From Alloactinosynnema sp. L-07 (lineage in GTDB: Bacteria; Actinomycetota; Actinomycetes; Mycobacteriales; Pseudonocardiaceae), in NCBI RefSeq assembly GCF_900070365.1, contig NZ_LN850107.1, forward strand, positions 5,022,001 to 5,086,000: DNA of 64,000 nucleotides, given 5' to 3'. The first letter of the stretch is position 1. Each line of letters begins with the position of its first letter. The notes below the pieces were generated by a model. The model did no database searches. It saw nothing but the letters and a program-made list of their open reading frames with translations, and had not been told where the DNA came from. Position numbers and translations under genes: made by a program. Positions 45,642 to 54,751 of this stretch are shown piece after piece.

Positions 45642-45919
45642 TCTTGGCTCACCGTGGCGCGCGCGGCTTGGCGTGGCCCAGGCAGCGGCACCTTGACCAC
45701 CTTGGCGACCTTGCGCCTGCGGACGAGCCCCGCGATGAGCCCGCCGACCCCCAACACCACCGCGACGATCCCGACCGGGCCGGTCAGCCCGGAGGGCACG
45801 CTGCTCTCGGTCATCGCCTGCGCGGCGGCCGACTGTGCCGACCACACCACCTGCGCACTCGCGACCGAGCCGATCACCGCGACCCGCCGCGCGTGACTGC
45901 GCAGAGTTTCCGCGTTCAC
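45638..45919 (-). CDS. small single-TM exported protein
   Basis: A 93-residue protein from GTG 45919. It has an N-terminal signal-like stretch (VAVIGSVASAQVVWSAQSAAA) and a C-terminal membrane helix GPVGIVAVVLGVGGLIAGLV followed by RRRKVAKVVK. This looks like a sorting-type anchor but without an LPXTG motif. The stop codon TAG is part of the CTAG end of the adjacent repeat, so the extreme C-terminus may have been set by the element. Confidence 0.7.
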   Translation of the reverse strand: MNAETLRSHARRVAVIGSVASAQVVWSAQSAAAQAMTESSVPSGLTGPVGIVAVVLGVGGLIAGLVRRRKVAKVVKVPLPGPRQAARATVSQD

Positions 45920-46173
45920 GAACTGACACCGCCTGACACCGTTGTACCGTCCCTCGATTGGACTAAGCACACTGCGTGGACCATGAAAAAGCTACCGAGT
46001 GTGTCAACCCTGCGTCCCCGAAACCGCACTATCGGTTGTCTCGATCGAGGGTAGACCCCGGCGGATCAACCACCGGCAGTGGGTAGTCGATCACCCACCG
46101 ACCTGCGAACAGGGATGCCTGCCCCTCGACCGCCGCGCCCCGGTCGCGGCGGGTCGAGGTTCCACAGCAGGAC

Positions 46174-46947
46174 TCAGGCGAAGAAGGCGTCGTCCCCGGC
46201 CAGGTCGGCGTGCAGTTCCCTCAATTCGGCGGCGCGGCCGTCGACGAAGGTGAACACGATCGAACCGCGGCTGACCCGGGTGACGCCATTGCGGGTCGCG
46301 GTGATCTGGTGGACCGCCGTGACATGGCCGCGGCCGTCGCTGTGGGTCTCAAGCAGGTCGGCGCGGAACTGACCGCCGGTGAGTTCGCCGATCTTGCCGT
46401 AGTAGCCGAGCACGGCCTCAACACCCCGGTACTCGCCCGCGATCTGGCTGTTGCCGGGACTGTACTGGACACAGTCCGGCGCGAGCACCGCCATCAGCCC
46501 GGGAATGTCCTGAGAGTTGAACGCCGCGTAACCCGCGTGCACGGCGGCCATGTCGGCATCGGCGTACGGCGCCACGCGCTGCGAGGGCCCCTTGGCATAG
46601 GCCGTGGCGTCCGGCGAGGTGTCGAGAACCGTGCAGGTCTGGTCGCCGACCACCCACGCGTCGTGGCCGGGCGGGATGTCGACCACGTCACCGGCGTTGA
46701 CCTGACACTCGGTGCCGTCCTCCAGCCGGATGCCCATGGACCCGGACATCACGTAACCCATGTGGTGGACCTGACAAGCATCGGTGCCCGCCAGCGGCTT
46801 GACGTCCTCCGACCACCGCCACCCCGGCTCGAAGGAACCCATGCCGAGCGTCATGCCGCCCGCACTGCCGAGCGTCAGATGGCCGTGGGCGTGAAACTGC
46901 CGGACCTCGCCTTCACGTTCCAGATTGCTGATCTGCACATCCGCCAT
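46174..46947 (-). CDS. cupin plus SnoaL-like (NTF2-fold) protein
   Basis: A 257-residue two-domain protein from ATG 46947 (GGAGG six bases upstream). The N-terminal cupin carries CQVHHMGYVMSGSMGIRLED and VVDIPPGHDAWVVGD; the C-terminal domain (about 140-257) is an NTF2/SnoaL fold with AVHAGYAAFNSQDIPGLMAV and YRGVEAVLGYYGKIGEL. The fusion suggests a small-molecule binding or isomerase role, substrate unknown. Confidence 0.82.
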   Translation of the reverse strand: MADVQISNLEREGEVRQFHAHGHLTLGSAGGMTLGMGSFEPGWRWSEDVKPLAGTDACQVHHMGYVMSGSMGIRLEDGTECQVNAGDVVDIPPGHDAWVVGDQTCTVLDTSPDATAYAKGPSQRVAPYADADMAAVHAGYAAFNSQDIPGLMAVLAPDCVQYSPGNSQIAGEYRGVEAVLGYYGKIGELTGGQFRADLLETHSDGRGHVTAVHQITATRNGVTRVSRGSIVFTFVDGRAAELRELHADLAGDDAFFA

Positions 46948-47308
46948 GGCAACCTCCAACGGTCACCAGCCGGGCGCCTACCGCCCGACTGCCGGGGCGC
47001 GACGGGACGGTCCCCGCCGCCACCCGACACACTGCGCCGACGAGTTCGGGCACACCAGGACCGAAGTACCCCGAACGGCCTACGCGGAGGCAGGCCACCG
47101 CGCCGCGGCATGGCAAACAGCAAGCGTCACGCAAGGGGCCAAGATCAACGGCCCGTTTGGGTGGTTCGCCTTGATTTGGGGTGAATGGGCCTAAACTTTC
47201 GGCGCGGGTGGGCTTCACCTAGCCCACCTTTTAGACCCGCGCAGGCCCATTCGAGGGGCCCCAAATCAAGGCGAACCACCCAAACGGGCACCCAGGCACA
47301 TCTCGCCG
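46948..47308. other. 361-bp intergenic gap holding a large palindrome
   Basis: No gene is seen between the cupin/SnoaL gene (leftward) and the 3' end of xth (leftward). About 200 bp of ordinary GC sequence is followed by the 139-bp palindrome at 47151-47289, listed separately. The cupin promoter should lie within 46948-47010. Confidence 0.6.
47151..47289. repeat. 139-bp palindrome with 31-bp perfect arms
   Basis: The arms 47151-47181 and 47259-47289 are perfectly complementary (they begin GCCCGTTTGGGTGGTTCGCC). Inside are further paired segments: GAATGGGCCT (47183-47192) with AGGCCCATTC, GCGCGGGT with ACCCGCGC, and GTGGGC with GCCCAC at the tip. Nothing in it is shared with the 167-bp elements. 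Possible MITE, REP-like element or structured RNA; other genomic copies would decide. Confidence 0.85.
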
Positions 47309-48127
47309 TCACTGATCCCCAGCCATGGGCCAGTCATAGGTGATCGTCACCGGAGCATGGTCCGACCAACGCTCCGCATAGGAAGGCGCCCGCTCAACGA
47401 CAGCGGTCCGCGCCCGTACCGCCAGACCAGGCGTCGCGACCTGATAGTCGATACGCCAGCCGGAGTCGTTGTCGAACGCCTTGCCCCGGTACGACCACCA
47501 CGTATACGGCCCCGGCCCCTCCGGCTCCAGCGTCCGCTGCACGTCCCGGTACTCGGTGAAGACCTGCCCCATCCACGCGCGCTCGCCCGGGGTGAAGCCG
47601 GAGTTCTTCCGGTTCGTCTTCCACGCCTTGAGGTCGATCTCCTGGTGGGCGATGTTCCAGTCGCCGCACACGACCACCTCGCACCCGCTCGCCGCTGCCT
47701 TCTCGCGCAGTTCGGTGAGGTAGGGCAGGAAGGTGGCCATGAAGCGCTCCTTCTGCTCCTGCCGCAGCGTCCCCACGTCGCCGCTGGGCAGGTACAGGCT
47801 GCCGACGGCCAGGCCAGGGAACCAGGCCTCGACGTAGCGGCCGCTGGCCTCGAACTCGGCGACGCCGTGGCCGACGCGGACGCTGGTGGGCTCCTGGCGG
47901 GCGTAGATCGCCACGCCGTTGCGGCCCTTGAGCACTGTCGAGTCGGCGTGCGCGGTGTGCCAGCCCGCGGGCGCGGCCAGGTCGTCGGGCAGGTCGTCGG
48001 CGGTGGCGCGGACCTCCTGCAGGCACACGACATCAGCCGGGGTGGCCGCGAGCCACTCGACGAAGCCCTTCTTGGCCGCGGCGCGCAGGCCGTTGACGTT
48101 GATCGTGGATACCGTCAGCACCCGCAC
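47309..48127 (-). CDS. xth: exodeoxyribonuclease III / AP endonuclease
   Basis: A 272-residue DNA-repair nuclease of the EEP fold: STINVNGLRAAAKKGF, catalytic Glu in CLQEVRA, GDWNIAHQEIDLK with catalytic Asp/Asn and the terminal SDHAPVTITYDW. Cuts at abasic sites and removes 3' blocks. Twelve bases separate it from the upstream SH3 gene on the same strand. Confidence 0.93.
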   Translation of the reverse strand: MRVLTVSTINVNGLRAAAKKGFVEWLAATPADVVCLQEVRATADDLPDDLAAPAGWHTAHADSTVLKGRNGVAIYARQEPTSVRVGHGVAEFEASGRYVEAWFPGLAVGSLYLPSGDVGTLRQEQKERFMATFLPYLTELREKAAASGCEVVVCGDWNIAHQEIDLKAWKTNRKNSGFTPGERAWMGQVFTEYRDVQRTLEPEGPGPYTWWSYRGKAFDNDSGWRIDYQVATPGLAVRARTAVVERAPSYAERWSDHAPVTITYDWPMAGDQ

Positions 48128-48139
48128 ACCCTACGGGGA

Positions 48140-48448
48140 TCAGCAGGTGCGGCCCGGCAGCGCCTGGAGGAAGTCCGTCGACGCCCAGCGGTTGGCGGCG
48201 AGCTGGCGGTAGCCGTTCCGCACGACGGTGTCGGCGTCGGTTTCCGCGCCTTGCTTGAACTTGCCGACCACGCCCGCGTGGATATCGGGGGCCGCCCGAA
48301 CGTTCAGGACGTCGGCGGTGACCGACATCCGGCACTTCGCCGCGCCGCTGGTCGGGGAGCTTCCGTTGGCGTCGCCGCCGACCGAGTACATGTAGGCGAC
48401 GGCCACCACGGCACCGCCGATCAGCACAGTCTTGGGCACCAGCAGCAC
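48140..48448 (-). CDS. small SH3-like surface protein
   Basis: A 102-residue protein; GTG 48448 is set by AAGGAG eight bases upstream. A hydrophobic N-terminal segment (KTVLIGGAVVAVAYMYSV) precedes a bacterial SH3 domain: LNVRAAPDIHAGVVGKF, GYRQLAANRWASTDFL, with two Cys (CRMSV, GRTC) that may pair. Such domains bind cell-wall peptides. Upstream of xth. Confidence 0.75.
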   Translation of the reverse strand: MLLVPKTVLIGGAVVAVAYMYSVGGDANGSSPTSGAAKCRMSVTADVLNVRAAPDIHAGVVGKFKQGAETDADTVVRNGYRQLAANRWASTDFLQALPGRTC

Positions 48449-48576
48449 TTCGCACGCTCCTTGTCGCGGTACTCCTGGTTCCACGGTCCCGCATCCCGCA
48501 GCCGCGGCGCCAGTGATCAGCCGGGAAACACCCGTCGGAGCCAACGACGGCGACGCAGCGTCACATAGACAGCGAG

Positions 48577-48604
48577 AAGCCCCCCGCCGCGGGGCGAGGG
48601 GCTT
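48577..48604 (-). terminator. icd terminator
   Basis: AAGCCCC and GGGGCTT arms with an inner CCCC-GGGG pair lie 12 bp beyond the icd stop on the leftward strand. Confidence 0.7.
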
Positions 48605-48616
48605 CCCGAACGAGTG

Positions 48617-49837
48617 TCAGCCCGCCATCTTCTTCTGCAGGTTCTCGTCGAGCGTGCCGAGGAAGTCCTCGGTGGTCTGCCATTCCTGGTCCGGGCCGAC
48701 CAGCGCGGCGAGGTCCTTGGTCATCCGGCCGCTCTCGACGGTCTCGATGATGACGTTCTCCAGCGCGTCGGCGAAGCCGATCACCTCGGGGGTGCCGTCC
48801 AGCTTGCCGCGGTGCTTGAGGCCGCCGGTCCACGCGAAGATCGACGCGATCGGGTTGGTCGAGGTCGGCTTGCCCGCCTGGTGCTGGCGGTAGTGCCGGG
48901 TGACCGTGCCGTGCGCGGCCTCGGCCTCGACGGTCTTGCCGTCCGGGGTCATCAGCACCGAGGTCATCAGGCCCAGCGAGCCGAAGCCCTGCGCGACGGT
49001 GTCGGACTGCACGTCACCGTCGTAGTTCTTGCAGGCCCAGACGTAGCCGCCCTCCCACTTCATCGCCGCGGCGACCATGTCGTCGATCAGGCGGTGCTCG
49101 TAGGTCAGGCCCTTGGCGTCGAACTCGGCCTTGAACTCGGTGTCGAACACGTTCTGGAAGATGTCCTTGAACGAGCCGTCGTAGGCCTTGAGGATCGTGT
49201 TCTTCGTCGACATGTAGACCGGGTAGTTCCGGTTCAGGCCGTAGGCGAAGGACGCGCGGGCGAAGTCCTCGATGGACTTGTTGAAGTTGTACATGCCCAT
49301 CGCCACACCGCCGTCGGGGCCGTAGTTGGCCACGACGTGCTGGATCGGCTCGGAGCCGTCCTGCGGGGTGAAGGTCATGGTCAGCTCACCGGCGCCGGGC
49401 ACCTTGAAGTTGGTGGCCTTGTACTGGTCGCCGTGGGCGTGACGGCCGATGATGATCGGCTTGGTCCAGCCGGGCACCAGGCGCGGGATGTTGGAGATGA
49501 TGATCGGCTCGCGGAACACCACGCCGCCGAGGATGTTGCGGATCGTGCCGTTGGGCGAGACCCACATCTTCTTGAGGCCGAACTCCTCGACCCGAGCCTC
49601 GTCCGGGGTGATGGTCGCGCACTTCACGCCGACGCCGTGCTCCTTGATGGCGTTGGCGGCGTCGATGGTCACCTGGTCGTCGGTGGCATCGCGGTGCTCG
49701 ATGCCCAGGTCGTAGTACGCCAGGTTGACGTCCAGGTACGGGTGGATCAGCTTGTCCTTGATGAACTGCCAGATGATGCGGGTCATCTCGTCGCCGTCGA
49801 GTTCGACGACCGTTCCCTGGACCTTGATCTTGGCCAT
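48617..49837 (-). CDS. icd: NADP-dependent isocitrate dehydrogenase
   Basis: A 406-residue enzyme of the dimeric eukaryote-like type [22 protein letters not shown] at the N-terminus, [19 protein letters not shown] (isocitrate site), [29 protein letters not shown] and [15 protein letters not shown] 49837 (MAKIKVQG) is preferred over codons upstream. TCA-cycle oxidation of isocitrate to 2-oxoglutarate. Corresponds to the icd1 position in mycobacterial synteny. Confidence 0.95.
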   Translation of the reverse strand: MAKIKVQGTVVELDGDEMTRIIWQFIKDKLIHPYLDVNLAYYDLGIEHRDATDDQVTIDAANAIKEHGVGVKCATITPDEARVEEFGLKKMWVSPNGTIRNILGGVVFREPIIISNIPRLVPGWTKPIIIGRHAHGDQYKATNFKVPGAGELTMTFTPQDGSEPIQHVVANYGPDGGVAMGMYNFNKSIEDFARASFAYGLNRNYPVYMSTKNTILKAYDGSFKDIFQNVFDTEFKAEFDAKGLTYEHRLIDDMVAAAMKWEGGYVWACKNYDGDVQSDTVAQGFGSLGLMTSVLMTPDGKTVEAEAAHGTVTRHYRQHQAGKPTSTNPIASIFAWTGGLKHRGKLDGTPEVIGFADALENVIIETVESGRMTKDLAALVGPDQEWQTTEDFLGTLDENLQKKMAG

Positions 49838-49933
49838 GAGCCGCGGTGCTCCTCTCGCCTTACTGCGCGCCTTCAAACGGTACAAGCGTACTGGTAACTG
49901 GACGCGCTTCGTATGCCTGTGTGCACACTCACC

Positions 49934-50500
49934 CTAGGACTCGGTCAGCTCACGCCATTCGTCGGCGAGCATCGCGTAGACCGCTTCGTCGGCCCAGCGG
50001 CCCTTGACGAACTCGTTCTGCTTGAACCTGGCCTCGAAGCGCATGCCGAGCCGCTCCAGCAGCCGCCCGGACGCCCGGTTGTCGGCGTCGAGCCTGCCGA
50101 TGACGCGGTGCAGGCCGAGTTCGTCGAATCCGACCTTGAGCATCTCGACGGCGGCCTCACCGGCGTAGCCCTTGCCGCCGTGGTCGGGGTGGAGGGTGTA
50201 GCCGATCTCGCCGCCCTGGTGCTGCTCGCTCGTCCAGAGCAGCATGACGTCGCCGATCAGCTCGCCGGTGTCGGCGAGGGTGACGGCCAGCCGGAGGCCG
50301 TCACCCTCCTTGGCGAGCGAGGTCGACGTCAGATAGACGTGCAGCGCCTCCTCGGTCTCCTCGCGGGTGCGGGGCTCCCAGTAGAGGTACTTCGCGACGT
50401 CCTCGCGGGACTGGATCGCGTGCAGTGCGTCCAGGTCGTCCATGGAGAACTGACGCAGGACCAGGCGGCGGGTCTTGATGGGAAGCTCAGGGCGCGACAC
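49934..50500 (-). CDS. RimJ/RimL-type GNAT acetyltransferase
   Basis: A 188-residue GNAT: RLVLRQFSMDDLDALHAIQS at the N-terminus, GEIGYTLHPDHGGKGYAGEA (acetyl-CoA loop GKGYAGEA) and LHRVIGRLDADNRASGRLLE, as in ribosomal-protein N-alpha acetyltransferase-like enzymes. Target unknown. Upstream of icd on the same strand with a 96-bp gap. Confidence 0.88.
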   Translation of the reverse strand: MSRPELPIKTRRLVLRQFSMDDLDALHAIQSREDVAKYLYWEPRTREETEEALHVYLTSTSLAKEGDGLRLAVTLADTGELIGDVMLLWTSEQHQGGEIGYTLHPDHGGKGYAGEAAVEMLKVGFDELGLHRVIGRLDADNRASGRLLERLGMRFEARFKQNEFVKGRWADEAVYAMLADEWRELTES

Positions 50501-50556
50501 TCGGCCGAGGGTAGTCCTTCGTCGGGATTGACGGCCGCCCGTGATCGAATACCGCC

Positions 50557-51399
50557 ATGGCCACCGGACCCACCCACGCGATGAGCGGCCTGGCCGCCTG
50601 GGCGGCGGTCACCGCCCTGGCCGCCGACACGGCGCTGGGCACACTGTCGATCAAAGGCTGGCTGGTCGGCGCCGTCCTGGCCACCGGGGCGGCGCTGCTG
50701 CCCGACCTCGACCACCCACAGTCGACGGTGTCGACCACCTTCGGCCAGGTCACCGCGGCCGGGTCGAAGCTGATCAACGCCGTCAGCCACGGGATCTACC
50801 AGGTCACCAGGACCAGTCGGGACAGCGACCGCGACGGCGGCCACCGCGGCTTCACCCACACCCTGGTCTTCGCCGCCCTGGCCGCCGTGATCACCACGGC
50901 CACCATCCAGACCAGCCGCTCCTGGGCGCTGCCGGTGCTCATGTTCTTCTTCAGCGGCCTCGCCGTGCGCGGCATCATGCACAAGTGGTGCCCCCGCAAC
51001 GACGCGCTGTGGATCACCGGTACCGCCGTGATGCTCACCTACGCCTGTCTCAAATGGACAGACCGGACCGACGCCGACGCCGCGGCCTGCGGCGTCGCCG
51101 TCGCCATCGGCTGCATCGCCCACTACCTCGGCGACGCCATCACCGAGCAGGGCTGCCCGATCCTCTGGCCGGTCCCGATCGCCTGGCGCACCTGGTACCC
51201 CGTCGCCCCACCGAAGTTCCTCCGCATGCGCACCGGCGGCCGCGTCGAGATGGCCATGGTCGGCCCCTTGGTCACCCTGATCGCCGTCTGGGCGTCGGCG
51301 ATCGCGCTGCACCGGGCAGGGGCCCTGCCGGTACTCGACGGGGTCAACCTGACCCCGTGGAACCTGATCGAGATGCCCGACTGGAAGTTCTGGGCCTAG
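50557..51399 (+). CDS. YdjM-like membrane-bound metal-dependent hydrolase
   Basis: A 280-residue membrane protein. The N-terminal GPTHAMSG carries a metal-ligand His, ALLPDLDHPQST and DGGHRGFTHTLVFAAL carry the acidic and His motifs of the LexA-binding inner-membrane hydrolase family, and HYLGDAITEQGCPILWP is the third motif. About six hydrophobic segments. Probable zinc-dependent lipid or phosphate hydrolase; physiological role not known. Stop overlaps the convergent zinc-finger gene. Confidence 0.88.
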   Translation: MATGPTHAMSGLAAWAAVTALAADTALGTLSIKGWLVGAVLATGAALLPDLDHPQSTVSTTFGQVTAAGSKLINAVSHGIYQVTRTSRDSDRDGGHRGFTHTLVFAALAAVITTATIQTSRSWALPVLMFFFSGLAVRGIMHKWCPRNDALWITGTAVMLTYACLKWTDRTDADAAACGVAVAIGCIAHYLGDAITEQGCPILWPVPIAWRTWYPVAPPKFLRMRTGGRVEMAMVGPLVTLIAVWASAIALHRAGALPVLDGVNLTPWNLIEMPDWKFWA

Positions 51400-51656
51400 C
51401 CAGGGTGCGCCCCGACGGCGTCGCGGATCTGTGACCCGAGTTCGGCGTCGGCGCTGTGGGCGCAGTGGGCGCAGCAGAAGAAGCGGCCCTCGACCTCGAC
51501 CCCGTGGCCGAGGATGCGGCAGCGACAGTGCTCGCACACGGGCGCCAGCTTGGTGATCGCGCACTCGAAGCTGTCGAAGGTGTGCACCTGGCCACTGACC
51601 GTGCGCACCTCGAAGGCCATCCAGTAGTCGTTGCCGCAGGTATCACAAACCGCCAT
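51396..51656 (-). CDS. small zinc-finger protein
   Basis: An 86-residue protein from ATG 51656 with three metal-binding pairs: CDTCGNDYW at the N-terminus, CEHCRCRILG in the middle and CCAHCAH near the end. The spacing resembles Prok-RING or LIM-like ribbons and FECAITKLAP supplies another Cys. Function unknown. Its stop overlaps the end of the convergent hydrolase gene by 4 bases. Confidence 0.75.
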   Translation of the reverse strand: MAVCDTCGNDYWMAFEVRTVSGQVHTFDSFECAITKLAPVCEHCRCRILGHGVEVEGRFFCCAHCAHSADAELGSQIRDAVGAHPG

Positions 51657-51754
51657 CCGCCCACTCCCTGTCCGTCGTGACGCCTGCCAGCCTGCGCCTG
51701 CCTCCACAGACCGGCAACCGGAACGGCGTCGGACCACATGGGATGCGCGCATTA

Positions 51755-51792
51755 GTTGTACGGTTCGGCTTCTTGCGCCCTAACCGCACAAC
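51755..51792 (-). terminator. hairpin downstream of vapC
   Basis: GTTGTACGGTT and AACCGCACAAC (10 of 11 paired) around a 16-nt loop; about 60 bp beyond the PIN toxin stop on the leftward strand. Could terminate the toxin-antitoxin transcript. Confidence 0.45.
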
Positions 51793-51852
51793 CCACCGAA
51801 CAAGATCGTCTCGGCGGCTGCCGACACCAGCCGGAGCCGGGGTCACGCGAGG

Positions 51853-52266
51853 TCAGTCTGGGAGGAGTGTGAACGCCGGGATGTGGTCTGGCCGAACCAC
51901 GCTGAAATGCTTGCGGTCGAGCGTGGCTATCTCATGGACATCCAGTCGCTCGGCGACGGCGATCACACACGCGTCCACAGCCCCGATGGGCAGATCGGCG
52001 TATTTCTCCACCAGTTTCGCCGCCCGCACATAGTCGACCGGAAGTAGGTTGACAACCTGAAGTTCGCCCTCACCCAGGGCACTGAGGAAAAGCGCCTCAG
52101 CTCGACTGCCACGACGGCTTTCGAGAAGCTGGCAAACTTCGACGACAACTGGGGCGGGCACGAGAACAGGGCCCATATGCCCCTCAAGAAGCGCCAGGCA
52201 ACGCTGATGGTGATCATCACGATCATTGGCCACCGCAACCAGTGGACCAGTATCCGTGATGATCAC
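51853..52266 (-). CDS. PIN-domain toxin (VapC-like)
   Basis: A 137-residue RNase toxin. PIN-domain acids are visible: Asp in MIITDTGPLVAVAN, Glu in PVVVEVCQLLE, Asp in IGAVDACVIAVAE and Asp in IATLDRKHFS. It overlaps the upstream antitoxin gene by 4 bases (ATGA), the standard vapBC organisation. Likely target is tRNA or rRNA but is unknown. Confidence 0.9.
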   Translation of the reverse strand: MIITDTGPLVAVANDRDDHHQRCLALLEGHMGPVLVPAPVVVEVCQLLESRRGSRAEALFLSALGEGELQVVNLLPVDYVRAAKLVEKYADLPIGAVDACVIAVAERLDVHEIATLDRKHFSVVRPDHIPAFTLLPD

Positions 52267-52502
52267 CCGGCGGACCGACGGTTGATCTCCCGAAGAATGT
52301 CCTCGGATCGCTCGGCGAAGTCGGGCTCAGCAGTCACACTGCCCGCGAATGACAGCCGCCGTACCTGCCGGTCCGGAGCGAAACTCGAACCGGAACCGGT
52401 GACGAGCTGCAACACGACAGCGCGCACGGCATCCGCCTGGACGGGATTCAACTGGTCGACGAGCTCATGAATGTCGTCGTACCGATGCGCCTCGGCTGTC
52501 AT
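52263..52502 (-). CDS. antitoxin paired with PIN toxin
   Basis: A 79-residue acidic protein. The N-terminal helical region (DDIHELVDQLNPVQADAVRAV) is of the type found in several antitoxins, and the C-terminal half (RRLSFAGSVTAEPDFAERSE) fits the extended toxin-binding tail. The pattern FAGSxxxEPDxAER is frequent in VapB-like partners of PIN toxins. No clear RHH or AbrB fold was seen. Confidence 0.85.
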   Translation of the reverse strand: MTAEAHRYDDIHELVDQLNPVQADAVRAVVLQLVTGSGSSFAPDRQVRRLSFAGSVTAEPDFAERSEDILREINRRSAG

Positions 52503-52549
52503 GTGCCCAGCTTACGGCAGGGCATACCGCCTCGGGGCATGATAAGGCC

Positions 52550-53122
52550 ATGACCAAGCTCTGCATCGCCCAGAATCCGGAGGCGGACGCCCTGCTGGAG
52601 GAGAGTCCATTGGCCCTTCTCCTCGGCATGCTTCTTGATCAGCAGATCCCCATGGAGGTCGCGTTCGGAGGGCCGAAGAAGCTGGCCGACCGGATCGGCA
52701 AGATCGATGCCCGCACGTTCGCCGAGTACGACGCCGAGAAGTTCGCGGCCATCGCGGCCACCCCGCCCGCAGTGCACAGGTTCCCGGGGTCGATGGCCAA
52801 GCGGATCCAGGCGCTGTGCCAGTACCTCGTCGAGCATTACGACGGTGATACGCAGGCCATTTGGACCGATGGTGACCCGTCCGGCGCGGAGATCTTCAAG
52901 CGGCTCAAGGCGTTGCCGGGGTTCGGGGAGCAGAAGGCGAAGATCTTCATCGCCCTGCTCGGCAAGCAGCGCGGCCTCACCGCTGACGGTTGGCGCGAGG
53001 CCGCGGGGAGCTATGGCGATGACGGGGCGCATCGGTCGGTGGCCGACGTCGTCGATCAGGTCAGTCTGGGTGAGGTGCGGGCATTCAAGAAGGCCGCCAA
53101 GGCAGCGGCGAAGAACGGGTAG
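52550..53122 (+). CDS. HhH-GPD-type base-excision repair protein
   Basis: A 190-residue protein of the actinobacterial HhH-GPD family: LLLGMLLDQQIPMEVAFGGP at the N-terminus and the helix-hairpin-helix LKALPGFGEQKAKIFIALLG. It ends with a lysine-rich tail (KKAAKAAAKN). It likely flips or excises a damaged base, but the catalytic Lys/Asp pair cannot be assigned by eye. Followed by the kinase gene after 13 bp. Confidence 0.85.
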   Translation: MTKLCIAQNPEADALLEESPLALLLGMLLDQQIPMEVAFGGPKKLADRIGKIDARTFAEYDAEKFAAIAATPPAVHRFPGSMAKRIQALCQYLVEHYDGDTQAIWTDGDPSGAEIFKRLKALPGFGEQKAKIFIALLGKQRGLTADGWREAAGSYGDDGAHRSVADVVDQVSLGEVRAFKKAAKAAAKNG

Positions 53123-53135
53123 CTAGATTGCCCGC

Positions 53136-54515
53136 GTGCAGCCTCCCGTCATCCCCGGTCTGACGCTCGCGGGCCCGCTCGGCCAAGGCGGGTTCGGCAC
53201 CGTCTTCCTCGCCCGTCAGGACCGCCTTGAGCGCGATGTCGCGGTCAAGGTCGACAATCGGGTGCTCGCGACCGAGCGCGACCGGATTCGGTTCCTTCGC
53301 GAGGCTCGGGCCGCCGCGCGGCTCTCGGGGCACCCGAATGTGGTCAACGTGTACGACGCCGGGGTGACGCCCGATGGCTGCCCGTACATCGTCATGGAGT
53401 TGTGCACGGGCGGGTCCCTCGCCGACGTGCAGGCCCGCGAAGGCGTCCTCGCCGTCGATCGGGTGATCGAGATCGGTGGGCAGTTGGCCGACGCGCTGGC
53501 GCACGCGCACGCGGCCGGGATCCTGCATCGCGACATCAAGCCCGCGAACATCCTGGTCAACGCGTTCGGGGCGGTGAAGCTGGCCGACTTCGGGCTGGCC
53601 GCCATCCTCGACGCGCACGCCGAGCACACCGTGACCGTCGGGGCACTGAGCCCCAACTACGCCGCGCCCGAGGTGTTCGCGCATGCGGCGCCGAGTCGGG
53701 CGGGGGACATCTACTCGCTGGGGGCGACCCTCTACACGCTGGCCAGCGGCAGGCGGCCGCGGGACATCCCGTGGCCGTCGAGCTCGCTGGACTCGCTGGT
53801 CGCCGCCCTGCGCGCGCCGGTCGCGCCGATCGAGCACGCGCCGCCGCTGCTCAACTCCGCCCTGCTCGGCGCGCTGGAGGCCGACTCCGGCAGGCGGACC
53901 CTCAGCGCCGAGCAACTGCGCGACGAGCTGCGGGGGCTGCTGCCGCCCCGGCGGATCACCCCCGCGGTCACGCCGAAGCGGCGGGCCGGGCGGATCGCCG
54001 CGGGCGCCGTGGCCGGGGTGGCGCTGCTCGCCGCGGGTTTCCTCGCGCGCGGGCTGGTCACCCCGGAGACCGCGGTAGCTCAGAACAGTCAGAGCGGGCA
54101 GAGCGCCGACACCAGCAAGAAGGACGCCGTCCCGCCGAAGATGGCCGACTGCGGCAAGGCCTCATTCTGCGTGACCGACGCCTGCTTCGGCGGGCTCGTC
54201 ACCGTCGGCGACCGCGACGTGCAGGCCCGCGCCATCCCGTGCACCGAGCCCCACCCCAACGAGGCGTTCAGCGGCCTGTGGCTGTCGGACGAGAACGCCA
54301 TCCTCAACGTCAGCCAGATCCTCGAACTGCCCGAGGTCAAAGCCGCGTGCTCAGCCGAAGTCATGAGAGAGCGAACCGAGACCGACGCCGACACCACCGG
54401 CTGGGAGATCGACATCATCCCGTCCGACGCGGGCGCACAGGGCCGCACATACCTGTACTGCATCGCGGGCCCGGCCGAGGGCGACAGCTCGCGCAGCGTC
54501 TTCACCGGTGGCTGA
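53136..54515 (+). CDS. PknB-type Ser/Thr protein kinase with extracellular domain
   Basis: A 459-residue receptor kinase. Kinase domain 8-265: GQGGFGTVFLA (P-loop), VAVKVD (K38), HRDIKPANIL (about 130-140), ADFGLA and the activation-loop GALSPNYAAPE. One membrane helix (RIAAGAVAGVALLAAGFLAR, about 284-305) leads to an extracellular part with five Cys in a region DCGKASFCVTDACFGG that resembles septum-formation-type sensor domains. DFG and HRD are intact, so active. Start is GTG. Confidence 0.92.
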   Translation: MQPPVIPGLTLAGPLGQGGFGTVFLARQDRLERDVAVKVDNRVLATERDRIRFLREARAAARLSGHPNVVNVYDAGVTPDGCPYIVMELCTGGSLADVQAREGVLAVDRVIEIGGQLADALAHAHAAGILHRDIKPANILVNAFGAVKLADFGLAAILDAHAEHTVTVGALSPNYAAPEVFAHAAPSRAGDIYSLGATLYTLASGRRPRDIPWPSSSLDSLVAALRAPVAPIEHAPPLLNSALLGALEADSGRRTLSAEQLRDELRGLLPPRRITPAVTPKRRAGRIAAGAVAGVALLAAGFLARGLVTPETAVAQNSQSGQSADTSKKDAVPPKMADCGKASFCVTDACFGGLVTVGDRDVQARAIPCTEPHPNEAFSGLWLSDENAILNVSQILELPEVKAACSAEVMRERTETDADTTGWEIDIIPSDAGAQGRTYLYCIAGPAEGDSSRSVFTGG

Positions 54516-54557
54516 CGCGCGCCGTCCCGCTTACCCTGATTCACCGGAGGTGGCCCC

Positions 54558-54746
54558 ATGCGAGCAGCGGTAGGCGACCGACTTCATGTCCACGGTCGCA
54601 AGGTCGGCAATGCGGACGCTCTTGGTGAGATCGTTGAGGTGCGCGGCGCCGACGGCGCCCCGCCGTATCTGGTCAAGTTCGATGACGGACACCAGGGCCT
54701 GGTCTTCCCAGGGCCCGACTGCGAGGTCGAGCACGAGTCCCCCTGA
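54558..54746 (+). CDS. DUF1918 protein
   Basis: A 62-residue beta-rich protein: VGDRLHVHGRKVGNADALGE, IVEVRGADGAPPYLVKFDDG and HQGLVFPGPDCEVE, matching the DUF1918 SH3-like family of actinobacteria. ATG 54558 follows GGAGG. Ends five bases before the second 167-bp element. Confidence 0.9.
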   Translation: MRAAVGDRLHVHGRKVGNADALGEIVEVRGADGAPPYLVKFDDGHQGLVFPGPDCEVEHESP

Positions 54747-54751
54747 TGCGA

